Translations under genes and position numbers: made by a program
Part shown: piece after piece, positions 52,497 through 60,177 of the stretch
How positions within the stretch are numbered: the first letter of the stretch is position 1
Layout: each line of letters starts with the position of its first letter
The notes under the pieces: generated by a model
The model's input: the letters and a program-made list of their open reading frames with translations, nothing else
Database searches by the model: none
What the model was told of the DNA's origin: nothing
From: JAHQVI01 sp963749875
Lineage (GTDB): Bacteria > Pseudomonadota > Alphaproteobacteria > Rhizobiales > Rhodomicrobiaceae
Direction: 5' to 3'
Assembly: GCA_963749875.1 (NCBI GenBank)
Contig: CAVVOX010000004.1
Span: forward strand, 868,001-932,000
DNA: 64,000 nt

Positions 52497-53277
52497 TGAC
52501 CCGCTGCGGCATACGATCGAGAAACATCAGCAACGCCTGGATGACGGCCGCCGGATTGGGCGGACAGCCGGGCAGATAGACGTCGACCGGCAGAACGCCT
52601 TCGAGACCATGTCCCGAAGCATATCCGCCTTCCGCAATCCCGCCCGACACCGCGCAGGTTCCGACCGCCATCACCCAGCGCTGCTCCGCCATGCCCTCAT
52701 AAGTTGCGCGCAACGGTCCGTGCATGGCGTAGGTCACCGGACCTGTCACCAGGAGGAGATCTGCGAAACGCGGTGACGCGGTAAAGAAGATGCCAAGCCG
52801 GTGCAGATTGTAGAAGGGATTGTTCAGCGCCTGCAGCTCGGACTCGCAGCCATTGCAGGAGCCTGCATCGACATGGCGGATATGCAGGCTGCGCCGGAAG
52901 CTTCGACACGCGCTGGGGCCGGCCTCTGAGGACGTGGACGGATGATCGGTCCATTTCAGATCCTCGCGCCGACGGACGCCGAAGGCCCAATCGGGCGAGG
53001 TCGTCATGGCATCTGTCGGGCACGCCTCCGTGCAGAGTTGGCACACGATACAGCGACCGTAATCGACATCAAGTCGGGGGCCGCCATTGTCCTCAGCTCG
53101 CATTGTAATGGCCTTGGTCGGGCAAACCTCCGCGCAAGCCCGGCAATCCTCCAGGCACTCTCCCGGCTGATAGCGAGGCATGCCGAGAAATCCGGCCTGT
53201 CCGTCATCACCCTCGGACAGCGGCCATGGCGCGGTCCGCTTGCCTTGCAATAAGCCCAATAATGTCCATTGCGGCAT
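52474..53277 (-). CDS. Ferredoxin / NuoB-like small subunit fusion of Ehr-like complex
   Basis: A protein of 267 residues joining two parts. The N-terminal ~110 residues carry two 4Fe-4S sites (CLEDCRACAEVCP with Cys41/45/48/52; CIVCQLCTEACP with Cys76/79/82/86), as in HyfH/NuoI. The C-terminal part is the NuoB/hydrogenase small subunit with the proximal-cluster cysteines Cys141 and Cys144 (SCNGCESELQALNN), Cys208 (GTCAVSGG) and Cys238 (LPGCPPNPAAVIQAL). Electron transfer centres are therefore intact. In most group 4 hydrogenases these are separate proteins. Confidence 0.9.
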   Translation of the reverse strand: MPQWTLLGLLQGKRTAPWPLSEGDDGQAGFLGMPRYQPGECLEDCRACAEVCPTKAITMRAEDNGGPRLDVDYGRCIVCQLCTEACPTDAMTTSPDWAFGVRRREDLKWTDHPSTSSEAGPSACRSFRRSLHIRHVDAGSCNGCESELQALNNPFYNLHRLGIFFTASPRFADLLLVTGPVTYAMHGPLRATYEGMAEQRWVMAVGTCAVSGGIAEGGYASGHGLEGVLPVDVYLPGCPPNPAAVIQALLMFLDRMPQRVNGGQIVE

Positions 53278-53286
53278 CGCCTGCTC

Positions 53287-54807
53287 CTATCGGTCGCAAC
53301 CCGCGATCGTCAGCCCGAAGCTGGCTTCGTTGATGGCGTAGTCCATCATGTTGGTGTCATGTACCGTGAACGGAAAAACGCGCCAGTTCGAAAATGACGG
53401 CGACTTGATCTTGACCCGCTTGAGCTTGCCGTCCTCGCCGAAATGCACGGCGTAGAACAGCGTGCCGCGCGGCGACTCGCTCCAGCCCAGGCCCTCCGCT
53501 CCTGGTTCGATCTCGTAATCCGACCGGACCGGACCGTCGGGCAGCTCCAGCAGCACGCGCGGCATCAGCGCAATGCTGGCTTCGATCTCCGCCATGCGCA
53601 CCTGGACGCGCGCTTGTGCATCGCCCTCCTCGCGAACCGCGACCTCCAAAGGAAGTTCGCTATAGGCAGCATAAGGATGGTCGCGGCGCAAATCACGGTC
53701 GACACCGGAGCCCCGCTCCACCGGCCCGGTCGCGCCCTGATCGAACGCGACGCGGCGATCGAGCTTTCCTGTCGTGATCAGGCGGTCGAGATGGCTGTTG
53801 GTGTTTTCGAGGTGGCGGGCATAGGCCGCGAATGCCTGGCGCAACGCTTCGAGTTCGGGGCCGAGCCACTCTCCGGGAGACAGGTCGCGCCGCAGGCCGC
53901 CGACCGTCAGGATGCTGCGCAGAAGCCGGCTTCCGGTGAGGCGGCAATTGAGCTGTTTGGCACGCTCCTCAAGAAGCTTGCCTTCAGCCTCGCCGACCTT
54001 GAGCGTGGTGGTATGGCAGAGATGCCCGAGATAGTGCAGGTGATTGTAAAGCCGCTCCAGCTCGGCAAGGAGCACGCGCAGGAAGCGGGCGCGGGGCGGC
54101 ACGGTGCAATTAGCTGCCGCCTCCACGGCCTGACAATAGGCCAGGGCATGGGCCAGACTTCCAACACCGGACACGCGCTCCGCCAGCACGATACCGCGCT
54201 CGGCGGGCAAACCCTCGAACCGCTTCTCCATGCCGCGATGCTTGAAGAACAGCCGCGGCTGATAATGCAGGATCGCCTCGCCGATATAGAAGAACAGGAA
54301 CTCGCCGGATTCGAGCACATCGCCGCGCACCGGACCGAAGGGCAGCAGTTGCACGTCCCCATTGGCGCCGCCGATGTCCGGGATCGATTGCTTTGCAGAC
54401 CGGATCTGAAGCAGCGCGTCCGGCGGGTAGGCGGGATCGAATGGCGGGCATGGCGCAACCGCGCCGTCATGCAGCACGAGGCGATGACGCTGCGGGTGGT
54501 CGAGGAACTCGACGCCGAACAGGTCCATGATCTCCCGCTCATACCAACTCAATAACGGGCAAATGCCGGCGAGGCTTGGCACCGGCCCGTCCGGCTCGCA
54601 GCGCCAGATCGCAAACTCGGGCTGACCGGCGATGCTGGCGACGTAGCGCAGCTCGATGCGGCCCGGCTCGGGGTACCACGCATAGGCCATCTGCATCCGG
54701 CCGTCGGACTTGAGCAGGCGGGTCGCCGCATCTTTCAGCTCCGATGGATGCAGCGATACGATCTGCGATTCGGAAGCGCGCTCCGCTATGTGTTGCGACA
54801 TGCTCAT
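53287..54807 (-). CDS. NuoC/NuoD (HyfG)-like large subunit lacking nickel ligands
   Basis: Start ATG 54807 overlaps the previous stop (ATGA), giving 506 residues; upstream extension is a shadow. Residues ~20-130 are the 30-kDa NuoC-like domain (YEREIMDLFGVEFLDHPQRH). The rest is the NuoD/hydrogenase large-subunit fold (FFKHRGMEKRFEGLPAERGI, HALAYCQAVEAA, NRLTGSRLLRSI-like). Where group 4 hydrogenases have RxCGxC, this protein reads RVSGVGS (residues 211-217), and the C-terminal DPCxxC is replaced by SFGLTIAGCDR at the very end. The NiFe centre cannot form, so it is like Ehr-type or complex I subunits, not a hydrogenase. Confidence 0.9.
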   Translation of the reverse strand: MSMSQHIAERASESQIVSLHPSELKDAATRLLKSDGRMQMAYAWYPEPGRIELRYVASIAGQPEFAIWRCEPDGPVPSLAGICPLLSWYEREIMDLFGVEFLDHPQRHRLVLHDGAVAPCPPFDPAYPPDALLQIRSAKQSIPDIGGANGDVQLLPFGPVRGDVLESGEFLFFYIGEAILHYQPRLFFKHRGMEKRFEGLPAERGIVLAERVSGVGSLAHALAYCQAVEAAANCTVPPRARFLRVLLAELERLYNHLHYLGHLCHTTTLKVGEAEGKLLEERAKQLNCRLTGSRLLRSILTVGGLRRDLSPGEWLGPELEALRQAFAAYARHLENTNSHLDRLITTGKLDRRVAFDQGATGPVERGSGVDRDLRRDHPYAAYSELPLEVAVREEGDAQARVQVRMAEIEASIALMPRVLLELPDGPVRSDYEIEPGAEGLGWSESPRGTLFYAVHFGEDGKLKRVKIKSPSFSNWRVFPFTVHDTNMMDYAINEASFGLTIAGCDR

Positions 54808-56267
54808 GGCGCGGCACTCGTCAGAGCGTGGGCGACCGCGAGGAAATGGTCCCAAAGGCCGGTCGGCCACCACAGGCCGAAAAGGAGCAGCGGTGCCAGC
54901 GCCAGCCACATCGGGGCGACGCACCAGTTGCTGAGGCGCAGCGGTGTCGCTTCGGCCTCCGGCGCAAGACCGAAATACATGCCGCGGAAATGATTGAGAA
55001 AGCCGATGAAGATGACGATCAGCAGCACGATCATGGCATAGACGGCCCAGCCGAAGCCATGTTCGAGCCCGGCGCGCAGGATCACGAGCTCGCTGAGGAA
55101 CAGTCCGAATGGCGGTGCGCCGGTGATGGCGGCGGCACCGGCAAGCCAGAGCGCTCCGTGTGCGGAGTTGCGCGCCCAAACGCCGCGGATATCGCCGATC
55201 TCTTTGGAGCCGAAGCCGCGCATGACATTACCGGCCCCGAAGAACATCAGCGACTTGTTCAGCGAATGGTTGAGCATGTGGTAAAGCGCGCCGGCGACGC
55301 CCAGCGGTCCGCCGAAGCCGAAGCCGAGCGCGACGACGCCCATATGCTCGACGCTGGAATAGGCAATCAGGCGTTTGATGCCGTTCTGTCGGACGATGAA
55401 GAGAGCGCCGATCAGCAGCGACACGACACCCAGCGCGACCAGGGTGGTCCGGGCGAGACCACCGACCTGGGCGGCGTCGGCAATCGTGAGAAATCTGACG
55501 ATGCCCAGCATCGCGCCATTGAGAAGCGCGCCCGAAAGCATCGCCGAGATCGGCGCCGGACTTTCGCTGTGAGCGTCCGGCAGCCAGGAATGCATCGGCG
55601 CCAGACCGACCTTGGTGCCGTAGCCGATTAGCACCAGAAGAAAAGCGAGTGTGACGAGAGCGGCGTTCATCTTCGGCGCCGCGTCGCGCAATACGTCCCA
55701 GCTCATGTCATAGGTCGACCCTAGCACGAAACTCCCGCTCCAGTAGAACAGCACGGTGCCGAGCAAAGCCAGGCTGATCCCGGCGGAAACGACGATGATG
55801 TATTTCCAGGCGGCCTCTATGCTCTCCGCCGCGCGCTCGAAGGCGACAAGAAAGGCGCTGACGAGGGTCGTCAGCTCGATTGCGATCCAATAGAGGCCGG
55901 CATTATTCATGATGGCGCTGAGTAGGATGGTGAAAGCGAAGCCGCTGAACAGCGCGTAAAAGCCCCACAGCTTGGGGTCTTCATCGAGCAGCCGCATGTA
56001 GCCGACCGAATAGATCGACGCCAGCAGATAGACGATGGCAGTGCAGAGGATGACCCAGGCGCCCACCATGTCGAGGACCACATAGTTGCCCAGGAGCCGG
56101 TAGGGCCCACCCGCGCTCAAGATCGCAAGCGGGATCGCCATGACAAAGACGACGATGCTGGCGAGGAGATTCACACTCTCCACGAAGCGCGGGGCGCGAA
56201 AGATCAGGCAGGCTCCTGCGGCGATTGCCGGCGTGATCATCAAAATCAGGAGAAGCGTCCCGGTCAT
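54804..56267 (-). CDS. HyfF-like antiporter-type subunit of Ehr-like complex
   Basis: A protein of 487 residues and about 14 helices of the proton-translocating family. Key sequences are LYWIAIELTTLVSAFLVAFE (conserved Glu helix), IGYGTKVGLAPMHSWLPDAH SESPAPISAMLSGALLN (Lys and substrate helix), YSSVEHMGVVALGFGFGGPL and LYHMLNHSLNKSLMFFGAGN. Second ion-pumping arm subunit of the complex. Overlaps the next gene by four bases. Confidence 0.92.
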   Translation of the reverse strand: MTGTLLLILMITPAIAAGACLIFRAPRFVESVNLLASIVVFVMAIPLAILSAGGPYRLLGNYVVLDMVGAWVILCTAIVYLLASIYSVGYMRLLDEDPKLWGFYALFSGFAFTILLSAIMNNAGLYWIAIELTTLVSAFLVAFERAAESIEAAWKYIIVVSAGISLALLGTVLFYWSGSFVLGSTYDMSWDVLRDAAPKMNAALVTLAFLLVLIGYGTKVGLAPMHSWLPDAHSESPAPISAMLSGALLNGAMLGIVRFLTIADAAQVGGLARTTLVALGVVSLLIGALFIVRQNGIKRLIAYSSVEHMGVVALGFGFGGPLGVAGALYHMLNHSLNKSLMFFGAGNVMRGFGSKEIGDIRGVWARNSAHGALWLAGAAAITGAPPFGLFLSELVILRAGLEHGFGWAVYAMIVLLIVIFIGFLNHFRGMYFGLAPEAEATPLRLSNWCVAPMWLALAPLLLFGLWWPTGLWDHFLAVAHALTSAAP

Positions 56268-56269
56268 CG

Positions 56270-56950
56270 TCAGCCTACCAATCGTTTAAGGGAAAGGCTG
56301 CTGGTGCTGCCGACATGGCTTACGAGATATTGGACCAGCAGTCCGAAGCAGACCACGATGATCAGGAGATCGAAGAGAATGACGATCTCTATGAGCATCG
56401 GCATTCCGGGAACCAGGATCTGAGCACCGAGAAAGATGCCGTTTTCGAGCACCAGCAGCCCGAGGATCTGACTCAAGGCTTCATGCCGGACCGAGAGCAT
56501 CAGAAATCCGATCAGCTTAATCGAAAGCATGATCGTCAATGCGAGCACCGCGACGGTGCCCGCAAGACCGAGCGACTGGCCGATGCGATAGGCAACGGTT
56601 AGTGAGAAGACGACGCAGAGGGCGCCCGCGACGAGCGCCGAACTCGGTTGCAGGATTTCGTGGATTTCGCGTGCGACGTTGAGGCGGCGGATGATCCGCC
56701 AGACCAGATAGGGAAGAAACAGGCCCCGAAACAGTGCGGTAAGAATCGCAATGAGATAGAGTTTCGGGTAATTGCCGTAAAAGGCGACCGCGGCCGACAA
56801 GGCAGCAATCACCCACAACTCGGCCGCAAACGCGTAGAGATAATTAATCAGCCAGCGAGAGCCGAGCATGACGAAAGCGAGCAGCAGGCTGGCGATCGCC
56901 ATCAGGCTGAAAATCGATGCGGCGAGGGGATCCAGATGCGCGACCAGCAT
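56270..56950 (-). CDS. HyfE-like membrane subunit of Ehr-like complex
   Basis: A protein of 226 residues with six or seven helices (LLLAFVMLGSRWLINYLYAF, LIAILTALFRGLFLPYLVWR, VAGALCVVFSLTVAYRIGQS). The C-terminal part, ILGLLVLENGIFLGAQILVP, is the NuoK-like half with the conserved Glu; HyfE-type proteins combine this with an extra N-terminal domain. Needed for ion translocation. Two bases separate it from each neighbour. Confidence 0.88.
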   Translation of the reverse strand: MLVAHLDPLAASIFSLMAIASLLLAFVMLGSRWLINYLYAFAAELWVIAALSAAVAFYGNYPKLYLIAILTALFRGLFLPYLVWRIIRRLNVAREIHEILQPSSALVAGALCVVFSLTVAYRIGQSLGLAGTVAVLALTIMLSIKLIGFLMLSVRHEALSQILGLLVLENGIFLGAQILVPGMPMLIEIVILFDLLIIVVCFGLLVQYLVSHVGSTSSLSLKRLVG

Positions 56951-56952
56951 GC

Positions 56953-57897
56953 TTACACCAGTTGGGTTGCGATGATGGCGAGGACGGCGAAGACAAAGGA
57001 CGCCGCCAGCACTTCCTGATAGCGGTAGAAGCGCAGCCGGGACTGGGCCGTTTCGACGACGACGACCGCGCAGACTACGAGCAGAAACTTGCCCATCAGC
57101 GCGAGCACCGATCCCATGACGCCGAGAGCTGTGCCCTCATGCGAGAGCCCCCATGGGATCAGCAGTACGTTGCAAAAGATCGTGTACAGAATGAACTGCT
57201 TCATCATCGACGCCCATTTGAGCAGGGCGAGCAAGGGGCCCGAATATTCGAGGATGCGAGCTTCCTCGATCATATAGATCTCGATATGCGTGCTCGAATG
57301 GATCGGGAGCCGGTCGGTCTCGACAACCAGGAGAATCAAGAAGGCGGCGATTAAAAAGAGATGCGCCGGGCTCCAATAGACCGCCGGGTTCGCGACCAGG
57401 AGATGATTGACCACGAAGGGCAGCATGGCCTTGGCCAGCAAGGTGATGCCGACAAAGACGAGAATCAGCGTCGGTTCGGCCAGAATGGCGACCATTACGG
57501 CGCGGCTCGCACCGATGCCTCCATAAGCGCTGCCGCTGTCGAGTCCGGCGAGCACGATCATGAACGATCCGAGCGTAAGGATCAGTCCGCCGCCGAGGAT
57601 GTCGCCCATATCGGAGAGGGGCAGGGGGAAATCAGTGAGCACAGGAATAAGGATGGGTACCGTCATCATCGCAGTGAAGGCGACGAAGGGCGCCAGCCAA
57701 TAGATCCAGGATGCCGTCTCTGGGACGATGATCTGCTTATGGAACAGCTTCCAGAGATCGCGATAGGGCTGAAAGATCCCCGGTCCCTGCGCAAGCTGGA
57801 CGCGTTCTTCGAACTGAACGATGGCGCCTTGCAGGAGCGGGGACAAGGCGAGGACAGCGAGCACCTGGCAAATCTGCAGGAGAATGTTGCGGGTCAT
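56953..57897 (-). CDS. HyfC/NuoH-like membrane subunit of Ehr-like complex
   Basis: A protein of 314 residues, first gene of the operon. NuoH-type features: AIVQFEERVQLAQGPGIFQP YRDLWKLFHKQ (amphipathic start), AYGGIGASRAVMVAILAEPT LI with the Glu, and THIEIYMIEEARILEYSGPL with the acidic loop facing the quinone or redox module. It connects the soluble electron-transfer arm with the antiporter-like subunits. The leader upstream contains a terminator and a fluoride-riboswitch-like aptamer. Confidence 0.92.
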   Translation of the reverse strand: MTRNILLQICQVLAVLALSPLLQGAIVQFEERVQLAQGPGIFQPYRDLWKLFHKQIIVPETASWIYWLAPFVAFTAMMTVPILIPVLTDFPLPLSDMGDILGGGLILTLGSFMIVLAGLDSGSAYGGIGASRAVMVAILAEPTLILVFVGITLLAKAMLPFVVNHLLVANPAVYWSPAHLFLIAAFLILLVVETDRLPIHSSTHIEIYMIEEARILEYSGPLLALLKWASMMKQFILYTIFCNVLLIPWGLSHEGTALGVMGSVLALMGKFLLVVCAVVVVETAQSRLRFYRYQEVLAASFVFAVLAIIATQLV

Positions 57898-57993
57898 GAT
57901 GATGGCCCCCGCGGGCGCAGGCTATAAGCGCGCCTGCACCTGAGAAGGTGCGCGGCATCAGGCCGAGCGATCTTGGAGGGCGGTGCAGTCAAC

Positions 57994-58030
57994 AAAAACT
58001 CCCCTCGTCCGGAATCGGATGAAAGGAGTC
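57994..58030 (-). terminator. Terminator / expression platform after riboswitch 1
   Basis: In the minus-strand RNA ACUCCUUUC (the 3' end of the aptamer) pairs over nine bases, two of them G-U, with GAGGGGAGU, followed at once by UUUUU. An inner UCCG/CGGA pair extends the stem. Because the 5' arm belongs to the aptamer, ligand binding would compete with termination: a turn-on switch. Confidence 0.75.
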
Positions 58031-58069
58031 ATCAGCCCGATGGGCGGTTTAAGGCGAACCCCTTCGCCT
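58024..58069 (-). ncRNA. Fluoride (crcB) riboswitch aptamer 1, leader of the Ehr-like operon
   Basis: The RNA on the minus strand reads GGCGAAGGGGUUCGCC, then UUAAACCGCCCAUCGGGC and UGAUGACUCCU. These are the consensus parts of the crcB motif: 5' stem with GGxGAxGG, the GUUCGCC half, the AACCGCC segment, a short GCCC/GGGC hairpin and the terminal UGAUGACUCC that forms the pseudoknot and closing pairs. It lies 126 bases before the first gene of the hydrogenase-4-like operon, which it should control. Confidence 0.88.
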
Positions 58070-58191
58070 TGCCGACGGAGCCAGCGCTGGCCTCCATTAT
58101 CGGTGAGTGTACTCCGAAGTCAAGGATCGAACTCGGCGAGCCCCCGTTTGTGCTCCAAGACGGCAATCGCGCGGAGCCGCGCCCTTGAGTC

Positions 58192-58641
58192 TTATGCCCG
58201 CGAGATCGATTGAGGGCGCCGGCGCGAAACGAACGGCCGAAGATGGCGCAGGAGGCCGTTACCAGCATCGAGCATGCCCCGCGCCTCCGACAGGGTCAGG
58301 TGCACGCAGTGTTCTCGTTCTTCGGTAGAGAGCTGAGATGACGAGGACAGTGATCGCAGGCGCTCCGAAAGGGTCGCGGTGCGGGTGTAAAAATAGGCGA
58401 TCTCGCGGATCAGGGGGCGATCGAACGCCGTGATCCGCTGGGCGTTGGCCTCATAGATCGGGCATCTCGACAGCACGGCAATGCCCGAAGCAAGAATTCC
58501 GTCGCTCGCCGTCTCTTCGGCCTGGTCCTGAACGGTCAGACCGTCCTCGATGGAGCGCAATATTCCGGCGATCTCGCCGACAAATGCTGCCGCGAGCTTG
58601 CGCCGCGTTCGCCACCCGCAGATCTGGAGTGCGTGCAGCAT
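58192..58641 (-). CDS. Unknown protein downstream of a fluoride riboswitch
   Basis: ATG 58641 has GGAGGT six bases upstream; 149 residues. The protein is mostly helical: RRKLAAAFVGEIAGILRSIE, LTVQDQAEETASDGILASGI, FDRPLIREIAYFYTRTATLS ERLR and CVHLTLSEARGMLDAGNGLL. It has no obvious membrane helix and no known family. It lies 102 bases after riboswitch 2 and ahead of riboswitch 1 and the Ehr-like operon on the same strand, so it may be part of a fluoride response. An upstream extension to TTG 58698 is possible but has no ribosome site. Confidence 0.65.
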   Translation of the reverse strand: MLHALQICGWRTRRKLAAAFVGEIAGILRSIEDGLTVQDQAEETASDGILASGIAVLSRCPIYEANAQRITAFDRPLIREIAYFYTRTATLSERLRSLSSSSQLSTEEREHCVHLTLSEARGMLDAGNGLLRHLRPFVSRRRPQSISRA

Positions 58642-58720
58642 GTCGGACCTCCACCTCCATTGGCAGTCCGAATCACAGGGCGTTGCGGCGTGCGGCAAAT
58701 TGAGTGCTGGTCACAATCGA

Positions 58721-58746
58721 TCCTACCGCGCGCGGCACCGGTAGGA
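58721..58746 (-). promoter_or_regulatory. Hairpin overlapping the 3' end of riboswitch 2
   Basis: RNA UCCUACCG...CGGUAGGA forms an 8-base stem whose 5' arm is the end of the aptamer. There is no U-run after it, so it may act on an antiterminator or on translation rather than as an intrinsic terminator. Confidence 0.5.
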
Positions 58747-58789
58747 GTCATCAGCCCTGAGGGCGGTTTACGGGGGAACTCCATCCCCT
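58743..58789 (-). ncRNA. Fluoride (crcB) riboswitch aptamer 2
   Basis: Minus-strand RNA GGGGAUGGAGUUCCCC, then CGUAAACCGCCCUCAGGGC and UGAUGACUCCUACC. It matches the crcB motif even more closely than aptamer 1 (GGxGAUGGxGUU, AAACCGCCC, GGGCUGAUGACUCCUAC), including the invariant UGAUG-ACUCCU end. It precedes the 149-residue unknown gene. Confidence 0.9.
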
Positions 58790-58929
58790 CCTTAACGTTT
58801 TCTTCAGCGTAGCCGTGGGGCAGGTATTGGTCAACGCAGTTCTAGGCCTGCTCGCCGGTTCTCCATGCAGTTGTTTGGCCAAATCTTGCGCGTAACCGAG
58901 GGGCTAAGCTGAGACGCAATCGGCATTGT

Positions 58930-59110
58930 TTTGGGTCTCCGCGCTGACACCTGCTGAACAGCAGTGCCGCGCTTCAGCAGGAATGCACGGATCTGATTGA
59001 TGATGCCGGCGCACGACCATACAAGCGCGTTGGTGCACTCGGCGCGACACCGGCGGATCGAGCTATCCGAGGGTTTTCGCCGCCATAAACCGCATGGTCG
59101 GCTGGTGCAC
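58930..59110 (-). pseudogene. Degraded IS110-family transposase remnant
   Basis: Fragments in two frames read VHQPTMRFMAAKTL and then CAGIINQIRAFLLKRGTAVQQ, which correspond to the linker of IS110 transposases (…R.V..K…, INxIRAxLxExG). No catalytic motif or ends are left. Confidence 0.45.
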
Positions 59111-59350
59111 GTCCTCCGAGGCAGTGCGAAATGCGATCCCGACGCCATTGGACCGAGGTTGACCCCGGACATATCTCGGATCAGTGGCATGCAAAGTTAC
59201 GGAATTCGGCCTCAACGCCCATTCGGCGATCGTTTCAGTCCGCCTGATGGTCGCTTCCCACCCGGAGCGCCAGATCGACGCCAATGCGGTCTGTCCGCTG
59301 TCAGGGAAAGCGGTCACGCACAACCAATTTTTATTCGGTCCTCCTGATAT
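59111..59350. other. Stretch without a supported gene
   Basis: Only short frames; probably degraded mobile DNA between the IS110 remnant and repeat copy 2. Confidence 0.35.
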
Positions 59351-59462
59351 CCGGTCAGGGTCAGAAATTCCCCGTGCGGCTCATGTCCGCTGCACGGCCG
59401 GTCTACCCCCAGCTGCTGACGACTTAGTGCGCCGCAACGAACAGGTGAGATGGGCCATTAGC
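59351..59462 (+). repeat. 113-base dispersed repeat, copy 2
   Basis: Same sequence as 49404-49516 with a few changes (CAGGGTCAGAAATTCCCCGT, GAACAGGTGAGATGGGCCAT). It stands alone just before the second IS5-family element. Confidence 0.8.
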
Positions 59463-59514
59463 AGACAAGAACGGGCGCGGTTGGATCGTGCGCCACCGGC
59501 ACGCAATCGACCAA

Positions 59515-60177
59515 CTAGGCTGCGTTGACAAAAGCGGGTAGCCAGATATGGGCGGCAGCGAGCGCGAGGAATCCAGCGTAAGACAGTTTCGTTTTGTCAT
59601 AGCGCGTGGCGATGCGCCGGAACTGTTTCAGTTTACCAAACATGCGCTCGATCCGATTGCGATCCTTGTAGGCTTTGAAGTCGCAGGCAGGCGGATCTTT
59701 GCGATTTGTTTTCGGCGGAATGACTGGTCCAATGCCTTTCATGAGCAGGGCAGATCGAACGTCGTCGCTGTCAAACCCTTTGTCCGCCAACATGATTTTC
59801 GGTTTGTTGACCGGCAATTTCAACAGGTCGTCTACGCCGCGATAGTCCGAGGTTTCGCCGCCTGTGAGGACAAAGCCAAGAGGGCGTCCTTTACCGTCTG
59901 ACCGGGCGTGGATCTTTGTCGAAAAGCCGCCGCGGCTTCGACCAAGAGCATTTGAATGAGTCCCCCTTTTCCGCCCGCTGCCTGAGCATGAGCGCGAACG
60001 GTGGTGCTGTCCATCATGTGAGCCCAGTCGTCGGTGAGCCCCAGTTCGACAAGCGTTTCGAGGATCGCATCCCACACACCCATCTCCGCCCAGCGCCTGA
60101 AACGGACGTAGACGGAATTCCATTTGCCATAGTCTGGCGGCAGGTATCGCCACGGTGCGCCCGTGCGCATGATCCAC
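59515..60177 (-). CDS. IS5-family transposase, frame B (catalytic part), copy 2
   Basis: Same protein as frame B of copy 1 from the frameshift site onward: GRSRGGFSTKIHARSDGKGR, LADKGFDSDDVRSALLMKG, YKDRNRIERMFGKLKQFRR. One residue differs in the shadowed first part (GGKRGTHSN versus GGKRGTYSN). The stop codon again lies in the target-site TA(G). Confidence 0.88.
   Translation of the reverse strand: MDHAHGRTVAIPAARLWQMEFRLRPFQALGGDGCVGCDPRNACRTGAHRRLGSHDGQHHRSRSCSGSGRKRGTHSNALGRSRGGFSTKIHARSDGKGRPLGFVLTGGETSDYRGVDDLLKLPVNKPKIMLADKGFDSDDVRSALLMKGIGPVIPPKTNRKDPPACDFKAYKDRNRIERMFGKLKQFRRIATRYDKTKLSYAGFLALAAAHIWLPAFVNAA

Noticed and set aside
53443..55631. Plus-strand frames of 370 and 295 codons opposite the hydrogenase-like genes
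   Set aside because: Antisense shadows of HyfG- and HyfF-like genes.
53287..57897. Calling the operon a [NiFe] hydrogenase or formate hydrogenlyase
   Set aside because: The large subunit has none of the four nickel-binding cysteines, and no maturation or formate dehydrogenase genes are present.
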